Assembly: GCA_030647435.1 (NCBI GenBank)
Contig: JAUSJX010000155.1
Span: forward strand, 40,200 to 104,199
Source of the DNA: Candidatus Rokuibacteriota bacterium
Lineage (GTDB): Bacteria; Methylomirabilota; Methylomirabilia; Rokubacteriales; CSP1-6
Reading direction: 5' to 3'
Length of the DNA stretch: 64,000 nucleotides
A model generated the notes under the pieces. That model saw only the letters and a list, made by a program, of their open reading frames with translations, ran no database searches and had not been told where the DNA came from. Below are positions 53,101-61,104 of the stretch, piece after piece. The first letter of the stretch is position 1. Each line of letters starts with the position of its first letter. The position numbers and the translations under genes are program-made.

Positions 53101-53358
53101 GGCAGCGAGCCGGACGATTCGGAGGGCGTCCTGCTCCGCCTGGGCCGTGGCCAGGCGACGGTCTTCCCGCGCCGCGTAGAAGATGAGACCGAGGGCCGGA
53201 AGGAGGGCGAGGAGAACGAGCACCGCCAGGCGGACGCGCAAGCTGGACAGACCGCGTCGAGTCGCGCCTCCGGACGAGATGAGCCAGGAATGCAGACGTG
53301 CCGCCCGCCCCCTCGAAGGCGGCCCCCCTGATCCGTCGCCGCGCGCTTGAGCCTCCAT
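50116..53358 (-). CDS. Hybrid sensor histidine kinase (Cache-HAMP-PAS-GAF-HisKA-HATPase-REC)
   Basis: This 1080-residue protein starts at MEAQARGDG; longer frames lack support. Two membrane segments (about 35-55 and 320-345) flank a Cache-like periplasmic sensor. Then come HAMP, a PAS domain (ADAIIVARADGTVLFSN near 420), a GAF-like domain, HisKA with GRLAGGVAHDFNNLLTVILG near 700, an ATPase domain ending DTGIGMDAEIQARVFEPFFT, and a C-terminal receiver with ILVVEDEDEV and Asp in ILTDVVMPHMSG. No partner gene is adjacent. Its stop abuts the broken OYE gene. Confidence 0.92.
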   Translation of the reverse strand: MEAQARGDGSGGPPSRGRAARLHSWLISSGGATRRGLSSLRVRLAVLVLLALLPALGLIFYAAREDRRLATAQAEQDALRIVRLAALQHSHLVEAAHHLLVGLTHLPAVRRLDAGACAKTFVGMLGQFPSYSNIVAAKPNGDIFCSAVPLPGPINLADREHFQRVLQTRDFVASKYVVARTTGKPTIIFLYPLVDESGVVRVVVAVVLDLHWLHRLAEQALLPPASTLSVVDQDGVVLARYPDSRGWVGRVVPEATIVRAVLSRQAEGTAEAPGLDGIRRLYAFTRLPTRAESGEVYIGIGTPTAVVFAEADRARTRNLRGLGLVGALALGATWIAGNLLILRRVHPIVRATQRLGAGDLGARTGLQSRAGSDELSQLARAFDDMAAALEQRTAEGKRADDALRASEDRFRSVAQSAADAIIVARADGTVLFSNRATQAMFGYGEDDLLGRPLALLMPERHREAHQAGLERLGATGESRLLGKVVELHGRRRDGTEFPLELALAGWETGGQRFLSGVIRDVTERQRAERFQAMGLAVAGVLAEVTTLDEATPRVLEEVCLGADWDLVEMWVADGDELRWQGSWHRPELEASPFLAASREMPVGRSGGLAGKAWREGQPVWDEDVLANPGFMRAEAAAVAGLHGALACPLRGKAPVGVLACFSRAPRPRDDRLLAVMQDVTQRVGHFVERQRAAEVLRQSEAQVRQLQRLESVGRLAGGVAHDFNNLLTVILGRSQLLLARSQIDDRARQDVTLIQQTGERASALTRQLLAFSRKQVLEPKVLDLSALVSGLAVMLRRLIGEDIDLAVRPGPDLGHVNADPGQVEQVIVNLVVNARDAMPQGGHLTLETANIELDARYARQHPGAHPGSYVMLAVSDTGIGMDAEIQARVFEPFFTTKEPGKGTGLGLSTVYGIVKQSDGYISLSSAPGRGTTLKIYLPRVEAPVATEGQVVSTPAGGSETILVVEDEDEVRALALEVLEQSGYTVLAASGPAEALGIAERHDGPIHLILTDVVMPHMSGPQLAKDIAPLRPGIKVLYMSGYTADAVAQHGILDPGLSLLQKPFLLHALARKVREVLDTPP

Positions 53359-53582
53359 CGGGATCCGTGCTCCGTGCGTTATCCTACCCGACAGGGGCGC
53401 CCCACACCGAGGATTCTCGTCGGCGGCTGACTCGCGCGCTGCAGGCGTGGCCGCTCTCGCGCGCTCGCCCCTTCGCGGGCACACTGACTCGGGAAGCGCG
53501 CCGCGCCGGCCGGTCCGCAGGTTGCCTGCGGTGGCGTTGCCATTCACCCATAGTCGACTCGCGAGACGAGGCTCGGAACCCC

Positions 53583-54026
53583 ATGGCACCTCTCGACTTC
53601 GTCATCTTGATCGGCCTCGGAATGACGATCGGCGCGTTCGGCACGCTGATCGGGGCCGGCGGCGGATTCCTGCTCGTCCCCATCGTCGGCATCCTCTCGA
53701 GCGTCCTCGGCATCGGCGGTGGCATCGTCCATGTCCCGTTTCTCATCGTCGTCCTCGGCCTGCCGGTTCACGTCGCGACGGCGACCTCGCACTTCGTCCT
53801 CAGCATCTCCACACTCGTCGGAACCGTCACGTTCCTGGCGCTGGGACACGTCGATGTCCGGTTCGTGGCTTTCCTGGAGGCGGGAGTCCTGGTCGGGGCC
53901 CAGATCGGAGCGCGGGCATCGGTGCGCGCCAGCGCGCGAGTGATCCGGCAGGTTCTCGCCGGCTCGCTGGCACTGGTCGGGCTCCGGATGGTCCTGGAGG
54001 CGGCGCGCCGCCTTACCAGTCTCTTC
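53583..54026 (+). pseudogene. TSUP (TauE/SafE) permease with internal deletion
   Basis: A start MAPLDFVILIGLGMTIGAFG leads into GAGGGFLLVPIV, the end of the first TSUP repeat motif, which runs at once into GILSSVLGIGGGIVHVPFL, the motif of the second repeat. About 100 residues that should separate them are missing in frame. It ends near GLRMVLEAARRL and runs into a GGDEF fragment. About 148 residues remain of the usual 250 or more, so transport is unlikely. Confidence 0.72.
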
Positions 54027-54039
54027 AACCGCCGGTACA

Positions 54040-54245
54040 TGGAGGACGCCAAGCACCGCGCCGAGCAACTCCGTGTGGCCGTCAGGTCGCTGCGGCTCCC
54101 CCATGAGGACGGGGGGCCTCGGGTCGGTGTCCGTCTCGATCGGTGTGGCCACCTACCCCGACCACGGCCTCGACACCCCGGGACTGCTGAAGGCGGCCGA
54201 CGCAGCCCTCTATCGCGCCAAGCGCGAACTTTCACAACGGCGTGT
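54040..54245 (+). pseudogene. GGDEF domain fragment, frameshifted
   Basis: The first part reads DAKHRAEQLRVAVRSL and, after a shift at a run of six G (about 54112), SVSVSIGVATYPDHG followed by LLKAADAALYRAKRE, the C-terminal end of a diguanylate cyclase domain. The GGDEF signature itself is missing. It is fused in frame to the TSUP fragment. Confidence 0.82.
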
Positions 54246-54291
54246 AATTCGTTCCCCGCCTTCCTGCTCGCTGTCGGCAACGGTGGAGCCC

Positions 54292-55160
54292 TCAGGCCAT
54301 GCACTCTCCGTCTTGCGTCTCGACCTTGAACTCCATCTCCTCGCCGAGGTCGACAAAGTCCGCGGGCAGCGCGTCCTCCGCCGTCAAGGCTTCGAGGTCG
54401 GCGAGCAGGGCCTTCACCCGCGACAGATCCACACGGCGGAAGAATGCGAGCGCCGTCTCCCCTTCGACCCGCTCGGTCGTGTAGAGCGCCACCAGCCGCT
54501 CCACCGCCTGCGGGATCCGGCGCGCGGGCACCTTCGCCGCCAGCCGGCCGAAGGTGGCGCGGGCCTCGCCCACACCGCCCCCCAGCATCACGAAGTACTG
54601 CGGCACGGGCTTGCCCCCGACCTTGCGGACGCTCCCCTGGAAGCCGAGGCCTGCGATGTGGTGCTGACCGCAGCCGTTGGGGCAGCCGCTGATCTTGATG
54701 CTCAACCCGGGCGCGGCAGCCACCAGGTCGGGCCGTTTGCGAAGGTGAGCGCCCAGCAGTTTTCCGAGGCCGCGCGACTGCGTGACGGCGAGGCGGCAGG
54801 ACTCGGCCCCAGGGCAGCTCGTGACATCCGCCAGGGTGTTCGCGTCGCCGAGGCCGAGGCCCGCGGCGGCGAGGCGCCGGTGCAGCTCCGGCACCTCGGT
54901 CGCGCGCACCCAGCGGAACAGCAGATCCTGGTTGTGGGTCACGCGCACGGTCCCGTCGCCATAGGCGAGGGCGAGGTCCGCCAGGACCCCCATCTGTCGG
55001 CCGGTGAGGTCGCCCATGGGCACGGTGACCGTGACGATGGCGTAGCCCTGTGATCCTCGGCGCACCCCTCGAAGGCGATCTTGAACTTCCGCGGCAGCGC
55101 CGCGCTCAAGGGATGGCGGAGGAAATAGCGCCTCGAACCTCGCCTGGCCTCAGGCTCCCG
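54292..55160 (-). pseudogene. Nitrite/sulfite reductase C-terminal part, frameshifted
   Basis: On the minus strand LPRKFKIAFEGCAEDHR (in one frame, about 55070-55130) is followed in another frame by GYAIVTVTVPMGDLTGRQ and about 240 more residues. Both Fe4S4/sirohaem Cys pairs are kept: TSCPGAESC and SGCPNGCGQHH. The N-terminal half is missing and a frameshift near 55060 separates the two parts. The 3' end is natural. Confidence 0.8.
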
Positions 55161-55391
55161 AAGGTTTCCCGGACCCCGCGGGGACAGCAACTCATATCAG
55201 TGAGGGCACCCAGCCGGGCACTCCGTCCAAGCATCCCTCTCGAGCCTTTGGCAACCTCTCCCGTTCTGCTCATTTTCCCTCTGCACGGGACAATAGTGCC
55301 TTCCCGATCGGAATTGTCAAGAGACACTTTTGTAACCGGGGGCCTCGCCGGCTCGGCGTCACGGTTCGCATCCGGGGCCCTGCCCGCTGTC
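55161..55391. other. Gap without a recognisable gene
   Basis: No feature seen. It lies between the nirA-like fragment and the 3' end of the GAF sensor gene. Confidence 0.4.
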
Positions 55392-56933
55392 TCAGCGCTG
55401 GCGCTGGCGCCACTCCTCCAGCTGCTTGGCGACAACGGTGGCGTTGCACTCCGGACAGATGCCGTGGCTGAAGGTGGCCTGCGAGCGCTCGCCGATGTAG
55501 GTCTCGATCTGCTCCCAGTAGTTCCGATCATTGCGGACCTTCTTGCAGTACGCGCAGATGGGCAGCAGGCCGTGGAGCTGCTTGACCTGGCTCAGTGCCA
55601 TCTCGGCCTCCCGCCGGGCCTGGACGGCGGCCTCGTACAGTCGCGCGTTCTCGATGGCGATGCCGGCCTGGTCGGCCAGGCCCTGGGCGACGTTGACGGC
55701 GTCGTCGTCGAAACGATGGCCGCGCGGGCCATAGACGATCAGGGTGCCGAGAACCCGGGAGCCCATCCTGACCGGCACGCACATGAGGGCGCCGGTCCGG
55801 TCGGCCTGGACCCGCGCGCGGTGCGCCGGGATGATGTGGGAGTCCTCGGCCGTGTCCGCGGTGACGTATGGCCGGGCCGTGGCCGCGACCCTTCCGCTGA
55901 TCGACTCACCGATCCTGATGCGGTCGCTCGACATGGCCTCCATGGCGCCGGGGGTTGCGCCGACGCGGACCAGCCACTCTCCCTCGGCGAGCCGGAAGCC
56001 CGCCTCTCCCTCGAAGATCTCGGCCGCCGCCTCGGAGATGGAGCCCAGCAGACCGGGCAGGTCCAGCTCCGCGGTCAGGCGACGGGAGACGGCCGCCAGG
56101 GTTCCGACGCGCTGCCTCCGGCGCTCGGACTCCTCGAGGAGGCGCGACACCGCGGCGTTGGACGCCTCCAGCTCCCGCCTGGCGGCTTCGAGCGCCGCCG
56201 TGCGATCGACCACGCGCTGCTCCAGCTCCTGGTTCAGCCGGAGCAGCTCTGCCTCGGCCTTCCGGCGCCCGGCCTCCGCCCGGGTCTGGATGCGATGGGA
56301 GACGCGGACGGCCCAGAAGAGGGAGAGGTACAGCAGAAGGCCGCCCAGGGTCGTCGTGGCCCAGACGGTGTTCCGGGCTTTGCGGATCTCCCCGTAGAGC
56401 CGCTGCGGGACCTTGTAGACCTCGAGCACGCCGATCACGGGCCCGCGATCCTGGGCGGCGAAGATCGGCACATACACTTCCGCCAGCGTCCCGAAGAACT
56501 CGCGCTCCTGCACGTTCTCGGGCTTCTGCAGGCTCTTGAGCTGAACGCGGACCTGCCCCCGCAGCGCGGCCGCGAGATCGGGGTTGTCGGAAAAGCTCCG
56601 GCCGATGAGTCGTTCGTCGTCCGACCAGAGCACGACGGCGTCACGGTCCCATGCCTTGACGCGAACGACCTCGGGCAGGCTGAGGAGCGGGCTCAGGGAC
56701 GATCGGATGCGCGCCCGGTCCAGCCGAGCCTCGGGATCGATGAAGATCTGCTCAAGCCCGTAAGTGCGAGCTTGATAGCGGACGATCTGGGCGGTGGTCT
56801 GCCACTCGCTCTCTTGCATGTTCTGCACGAGCACACGAGAGGTCACCCACCCGAGGGCGGCCATCAGGGCCAGCACGCACCCCAGACTCAGCAGCGAGAA
56901 GCGCGCGAGGAGACTCAGGCTGGGAACACGCAT
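55392..56933 (-). CDS. Membrane GAF-domain sensor with C-terminal Cys motif
   Basis: This 513-residue protein starts at MRVPSLSLLARFS with GTGGAGG upstream. Two membrane segments (about 8-30 and 185-205) flank a periplasmic sensor; a coiled coil (about 215-275) leads to a GAF domain. The C-terminus carries LPICAYCKKVRND and YIGERSQATFSHGICPECNA, a Cys-rich motif known at the end of many sensor proteins. There is no kinase, GGDEF or regulator domain, so output may go through a partner. The hybrid kinase about 2 kb away is a candidate by position only. Confidence 0.85.
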   Translation of the reverse strand: MRVPSLSLLARFSLLSLGCVLALMAALGWVTSRVLVQNMQESEWQTTAQIVRYQARTYGLEQIFIDPEARLDRARIRSSLSPLLSLPEVVRVKAWDRDAVVLWSDDERLIGRSFSDNPDLAAALRGQVRVQLKSLQKPENVQEREFFGTLAEVYVPIFAAQDRGPVIGVLEVYKVPQRLYGEIRKARNTVWATTTLGGLLLYLSLFWAVRVSHRIQTRAEAGRRKAEAELLRLNQELEQRVVDRTAALEAARRELEASNAAVSRLLEESERRRQRVGTLAAVSRRLTAELDLPGLLGSISEAAAEIFEGEAGFRLAEGEWLVRVGATPGAMEAMSSDRIRIGESISGRVAATARPYVTADTAEDSHIIPAHRARVQADRTGALMCVPVRMGSRVLGTLIVYGPRGHRFDDDAVNVAQGLADQAGIAIENARLYEAAVQARREAEMALSQVKQLHGLLPICAYCKKVRNDRNYWEQIETYIGERSQATFSHGICPECNATVVAKQLEEWRQRQR

Positions 56934-57489
56934 CGCAAGGCCTCCACGCATTCGGCGGACCATTCGCCTTGCGGCGAGCATCCCCCTGCGAGTGTGGGCG
57001 TGGGGACGGTCACCATGGCACCAACGCCCAGGAAGCGGTTGGCGCCACTCTTCGACGCAATGGATCCAGTTGGAGCGTCAGTCGTCTGGTGCCGCCGACC
57101 ACGTTAGCGCACATGACGGACGATCACCTTCCTGATCGCGGGCGGAGACAATGCTCGCATGTCCAAGGGTAACGCAAGGCCGGGCTTCCGCCAGAGGGAT
57201 ATGCGGTCAGCGCCGCGCGACGCGGCCTGGGTGCGCCGGCTCAGGAAACAGCAGCGCGAAGCGAGAGGAGCGGCCGCGATTACCACTCGACCGGGTGGTG
57301 GCCATGACGGGATTCGGGGCCGCTTCTGGCGGAGGCCCAGGGGACCACCCACGATACTGAGATCGGCGAGGCGCCGCTTGCCGGCGTCTCCCGGCCAGTG
57401 ACCGTCGAGGGGCCGTGAGCCGGCGCTCTTCGGAGTCGGCGCGGCCGCCGGTCGTTGACCCCTGCCTCGGCGCGGGGCGCCGATTTCAA
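56934..57489. other. Gap without a recognisable gene
   Basis: Over 500 bases contain no supported gene. Weak frames on both strands lack ribosome sites and known motifs. Confidence 0.45.
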
Positions 57490-57687
57490 GGCCGCCTCCG
57501 CTTGATCGCCCTCTCGACGTCGTCCTCATCGCCTGGCTGATACGCGGCGGGGTTCTGCCTCATGGGGCCGAACAGGAAGTACAGTCCGGGAGCGCGCCGG
57601 AGCTCCTGCAAGATCCCCAGTTCGTGCTGCGAGGGGAATGACCGTACGAACCGGAGCACATCGACCAGCTCCCCCCGCGGGAGCTTG
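57490..57687 (-). pseudogene. C-terminal gene fragment, unknown family
   Basis: On the minus strand about 65 codons, LPRGELVDVLRFVRSFPSQH to DVERAIKRRRP, end at a natural-looking stop. The 5' side breaks at the short IS-derived sequence at 57689. The family is not recognised. Confidence 0.4.
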
Positions 57688-57688
57688 A

Positions 57689-57711
57689 GCATAGGCGACA
57701 TAAAGGCCATT
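57689..57711. repeat. Short IS-derived 23-mer without the rest of the end
   Basis: GCATAGGCGACATAAAGG and the next five bases match the left border of the solo IS ends at 47851 and 49291. Here it is followed by GAAC instead of the usual ATCAGACCGGG. GAAC is the tetranucleotide next to which IS91-family elements are known to insert. Confidence 0.6.
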
Positions 57712-58030
57712 GAACGAAACCGCTTCGCGGTGGAGGAACAGCGAGGAGGTGGGGCAGCGTCGTCGGCCGATGCTATCGACGGAGTGCGTGTGGCCCGAGT
57801 GGCCCAGGGGCGGCAAGCGGCAGCATCGTTCTTGACGTCCCAGAACGAGAGGGCTACGATGCGTGCGCCTCCCTTTCCCGCAGGAGGCGGGTGGGCGATC
57901 AATCCACATTAAGAGCAAGCGGAATGCCAACCCGCCAGCCGGCTTCGTTCAACGCGACTTTTTCACGCATCGCGGCATCGCGTGCTGCCTGTCTCCAGCT
58001 CGGCGCCGCGACGCGCGAAAAAGCCCTCTT
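57712..58030. other. Unassigned stretch between the 23-mer and the IS end
   Basis: I see no gene here. In the two solo IS ends the flanking parts are joined directly, so this 320-base stretch is either an insertion or the ancestral flank. Confidence 0.4.
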
Positions 58031-58216
58031 CATTATCAGACCGGGCCGGGGCCGGCGGGGCCCGGCGGCGGGGTGGCGGGCGCCGAGAGAGCCACGCGGA
58101 CCGCAGCATCGATCCCCCAGCCAGGGCAGTCATCAACGGCGATCGTGCGCCGGCAACCGCGGGGCAGTCACGCGACGGTCTTCAGGGGCAGAGTCCCACG
58201 CCGAGACTGGGACGAA
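58031..58216 (-). mobile_element. IS91-family element, 3' (origin) end
   Basis: CATTATCAGACCGGGCC to CAGGGGCAGAGTCCC and the next bases up to the transposase stop match the two solo ends. In this family the 3' side of the transposase gene carries the replication origin. The segment is highly GC-rich with nested palindromes. Confidence 0.75.
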
Positions 58217-59698
58217 TTACTGACGGGAGGGGGCTACAGCGGCAGCAGCGCGCAGGGCGGCCGGCGGCGGGGCCGGCCCCGGAGAGTCCGCGGGGTGGAG
58301 CAGGGCCAGGTGCGCGAGGATCTTGCCCACCACGGCCGGGTCCTCCACCGTGGCGATGCGCCGCAGCCGGCCGCCACAGCGCGGGCAGGCGAGGACATCG
58401 AGATCGAACACGCGGCGCATCAGGGCGGCCCTGGTCCACGCGCCCGGGGTGCCGCCGGCGCGGGGGCTGGCCTCGCGCTCGCGCGCATGGATGTCAGGGG
58501 CCGGGCGGCCGTAACGGACGACGTGCGCGCGCCAGCGAGCATGCGGGGCGAGAACGCCGTGATACAAGACGAGGTTGACCGCGGGGCGGGGGATGATCGC
58601 CGCGAGCTTCTCCAGGAACTCGATCGGCTCAAAGAGCAGATGCGAGGTGCCATCGCGCCAGACCGTCTTCAGCGTGACGAGGACGCGTCCGTCGGCCCGG
58701 AGCTGGACGCGGTCCTGGGCGAGCGGGGGGCGGAGGAGGTAGCGGCCGAGCTGCTCGAGGCGGGCACGATCGTTAGGGGGGACCCAGACGTTGGCGTGGA
58801 GGTCGAAGCCGTCGAGCTGGGCCTGACGCGGGCCGCGGGCGGCGACGTGACCGAGGTCCGGCTCGTCGCCGAGGCGCCGGACGCGGGCGCCGGCGCGGGG
58901 GCCGAGGGCGACGCGGCCCTGGACGGAGGCGCTGGCGAGGCCGGCCAGGACGGGCGAGGCGTCGGCGAGCGGGTCCGCCGGGGCCGTGTCGTCAGCGGGC
59001 TCGAGGTGGCGGCGGGCGAGCAGCCGCCCCACGCCGGTGCGGACGGTGGCGAGGACGTGCGCCACGTCCTCGTCGCTCGGTAGGGGTGCAGGGTGAAAGG
59101 TGAGGTGCCCGGGTCGAGTCTCGCTGAAGACGCCGTCGAGCACGAGCGTGTGGAAGTGAACGTTGAGTTGGAGGCCACTGCCGAAGCGTTGGATCACGGT
59201 CACCGTGCCGGTCTGGCCCTCCGGGATGCCGTGGGACCGCGCGGTGCGCGCGTAGAAGGCGAGGAGCCCACGGGCATACACGCCCAGCACGGCGCGGCAC
59301 AGGGCGTGATCCCACGCCAGTCGGTAGCGCAGGCGATACGGCAGCGTCAGCACCCACTGGCGCACCGGTACCTGTGGCAGCACCTCGTCGACCAGATAGG
59401 CGGCGCGCTCGGCCATCCGTCGCCCCCCACAGCTCGGACAGAAGCCGCGTCGCTTGCACGAGAAGGGCAGGAGGCGCTCGAAGGTGCAGTCGGCGCACCG
59501 AAGCCGCGTGAAGCCATGGGCCAGGACTCCGCACGTGAGGAACTCGCGGAACTCCTGCTCGACGAAGCGGGGCAGGCCGTGTCCGTCGCCCCGGTCGGAG
59601 GCTTCCCGCAGGAAGGGCTCCAGATGTTCGCGGATGACGGCGTGGAGGACAGAGTGCTCGGTGTCGCGGGGCTGATACGTGCGATGGGGATACGCCAC
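58217..59698 (-). CDS. IS91-family transposase
   Basis: This 493-residue protein probably starts at a GTG (VAYPHRTYQPRD); the exact start is uncertain and the open frame continues far upstream through the crotonase gene. The zinc-finger part FSCKRRGFCPSCGGRRMAE lies near residue 80, QRFGSGLQLNVHFHTLVLDG near 180 has the HUH-like motif, and NLVLYHGVLAPHARWR near 400 has the catalytic-type Tyr. CPRCGGRLRRIATVE is near the end. Transposition should be by the rolling-circle route with no inverted repeats. Confidence 0.92.
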   Translation of the reverse strand: MAYPHRTYQPRDTEHSVLHAVIREHLEPFLREASDRGDGHGLPRFVEQEFREFLTCGVLAHGFTRLRCADCTFERLLPFSCKRRGFCPSCGGRRMAERAAYLVDEVLPQVPVRQWVLTLPYRLRYRLAWDHALCRAVLGVYARGLLAFYARTARSHGIPEGQTGTVTVIQRFGSGLQLNVHFHTLVLDGVFSETRPGHLTFHPAPLPSDEDVAHVLATVRTGVGRLLARRHLEPADDTAPADPLADASPVLAGLASASVQGRVALGPRAGARVRRLGDEPDLGHVAARGPRQAQLDGFDLHANVWVPPNDRARLEQLGRYLLRPPLAQDRVQLRADGRVLVTLKTVWRDGTSHLLFEPIEFLEKLAAIIPRPAVNLVLYHGVLAPHARWRAHVVRYGRPAPDIHAREREASPRAGGTPGAWTRAALMRRVFDLDVLACPRCGGRLRRIATVEDPAVVGKILAHLALLHPADSPGPAPPPAALRAAAAVAPSRQ

Positions 59699-59778
59699 GC
59701 CCAGGGGTAGCCCGTGCCGCGAGTGGCGGCAATGCCCAGAGATGGATACACGACCTGCGTACCCAGCGGGGGCGACCC

Positions 59779-60681
59779 TCAGCGGCGCGGGGGATGGATC
59801 ACGTGCGTGGGATCGGGCTGCTCTTCCGGAGGCCCCTGGCTGTAGTCGGCGAACGGCCCGTCCCGCTCGGCGATGACCGCGCCGACCCCCTCGCGCGCGG
59901 CGAGCCCGATGAACCGGAGCGCGTCGGGCGTGTTGCGCATGAGACCGTCGAGGATGGGGCCGAGGGTCTGGGTGCTGGCGAGGCCCATCTGCTCCCATGC
60001 GTGGTTCACGATGAGCTTCATGGCCGAGAGCTGCGAGAGAGGAATGGAGGCGAGCTGCAGGGCGGTGCGCCGCACTTCCTCCTGGAGCCGGGCGAACGGC
60101 ACGGCCTTGTTGATCAGGCCGATCTCGGCCGCCGCCTTTCCGGACAGCGGCCTGCCGGTCAGCGCGTACTCCTTGGCACGGGTGAGGCCCAGGCGGTAGA
60201 GCCACATGCCGGACAGGTAGCATCCCCACATGCGGGCGTACGGCGTGCCGATGCGCGCGTCCTCGCTGGCGATCACGAGGTCGGCGCAGAGGGCGGTGTC
60301 GGAGCCGCCCCCCACGCACCAGCCGTGCACTTGCGCGATCACGGGTTTGGGACAGCGCCACATGCTCATGAACTTCTGGGTGGGCGCGAACTGCGGGAAG
60401 GCGGCGAAGACGAAGTCCTTGCCGGGGTCCCACCGGCCGTCGGTGCTGATCTGCGAGTCCCAGTGGCGGAAGCCCCCGCTGAAGTCATAGCCCGCGCAGA
60501 AGGAGCGCCCGGCGCCCTGGACGACCACGACCTTCACGGTGGGATCGGCCGCCGCGGCGTGGATGGCGGCCTCGAACTCGTCGGGCATGGGCGGCACGAT
60601 GGTGTTGAGCCGCTCCGGCCGGTTGAGGGTGATGAACGCGATGGGGCCGTCGGTGTCGTAGAGGGTCGTCTCGAAGTCCAT
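59779..60681 (-). CDS. Crotonase-family protein (enoyl-CoA hydratase-like)
   Basis: The 300-residue protein has the two oxyanion-hole segments SFCAGYDFSGG near residue 60 and GWCVGGGSDTALCADL near 119. Where rat enoyl-CoA hydratase has catalytic Glu144 (GGGCE) this has Asp (GGGSD), and where it has Glu164 (GQPE) this has Tyr (IGTPYARMWG). So ordinary hydration is doubtful; a CoA lyase or isomerase is possible. It is the last gene of a four-gene operon with the acyl-CoA mutase. The IS91 element lies just downstream, and a fragment of this gene is at 47684. Confidence 0.85.
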   Translation of the reverse strand: MDFETTLYDTDGPIAFITLNRPERLNTIVPPMPDEFEAAIHAAAADPTVKVVVVQGAGRSFCAGYDFSGGFRHWDSQISTDGRWDPGKDFVFAAFPQFAPTQKFMSMWRCPKPVIAQVHGWCVGGGSDTALCADLVIASEDARIGTPYARMWGCYLSGMWLYRLGLTRAKEYALTGRPLSGKAAAEIGLINKAVPFARLQEEVRRTALQLASIPLSQLSAMKLIVNHAWEQMGLASTQTLGPILDGLMRNTPDALRFIGLAAREGVGAVIAERDGPFADYSQGPPEEQPDPTHVIHPPRR

Positions 60682-60693
60682 GCGGATCTCCCG

Positions 60694-61104
60694 TCAGGGC
60701 GGTGGAGCGACGCCGGCGGCTACGAGGCGCCGCATGGTCGCGATGATGTCCTCCGGCAGGGCGCCGGGGCCGAACGCCGCCGCCACTCCCTTGGCCAGGA
60801 GCGTCGCTCGGTCGGCGGCGGTGATCACCGAGCCGCCGAGCACGACGGGAATGGCGAGGCCGGCCGCGGCGAGGCCCGCGAGCAGCTCGTCTGTGTAATG
60901 GAGGTACTCCCACGAGTGGCACGACAGCCCGATCACGTCGACGCTCTCCTCCCCCGCCGTCTTGACGATGACCGGGGGCAGGTTGAAGCGGCCGGTGTAG
61001 ACGACCTCGAAGCCCGCATCCCGCAGCAGTCGCGCCACCGTCACCGCGCCTACCTCGTGCTGGTCGAGGCCGAGCATGCCGATGAGGATGCGGCCGCCGC
61101 TCAC
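60694..61104 (-). CDS. B12-binding subunit of acyl-CoA mutase
   Basis: This 136-residue protein starts at a GTG overlapping the large-subunit stop (GTGA). It is a free-standing cobalamin-binding domain: GMLGLDQHEVGAVTVARLL near residue 9 has DxHxxG with the cobalt-ligating His, then GLSCHSWEYLHY near 51 and VVLGGSVITAADR near 81, and FGPG near the end. A separate small subunit is found in archaeal methylmalonyl-CoA and in 2-hydroxyisobutyryl-CoA mutases. Confidence 0.9.
   Translation of the reverse strand: MSGGRILIGMLGLDQHEVGAVTVARLLRDAGFEVVYTGRFNLPPVIVKTAGEESVDVIGLSCHSWEYLHYTDELLAGLAAAGLAIPVVLGGSVITAADRATLLAKGVAAAFGPGALPEDIIATMRRLVAAGVAPPP

Noticed and set aside
50764..53331. 855-codon plus-strand frame
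   Set aside because: It is antisense to the hybrid histidine kinase and has no domain or ribosome site.
58217..60433. Fusion of the IS91 transposase with an upstream 245-residue extension
   Set aside because: The extension is antisense-frame reading of the crotonase gene region and is not protein-like; the transposase similarity begins near TYQPRD.
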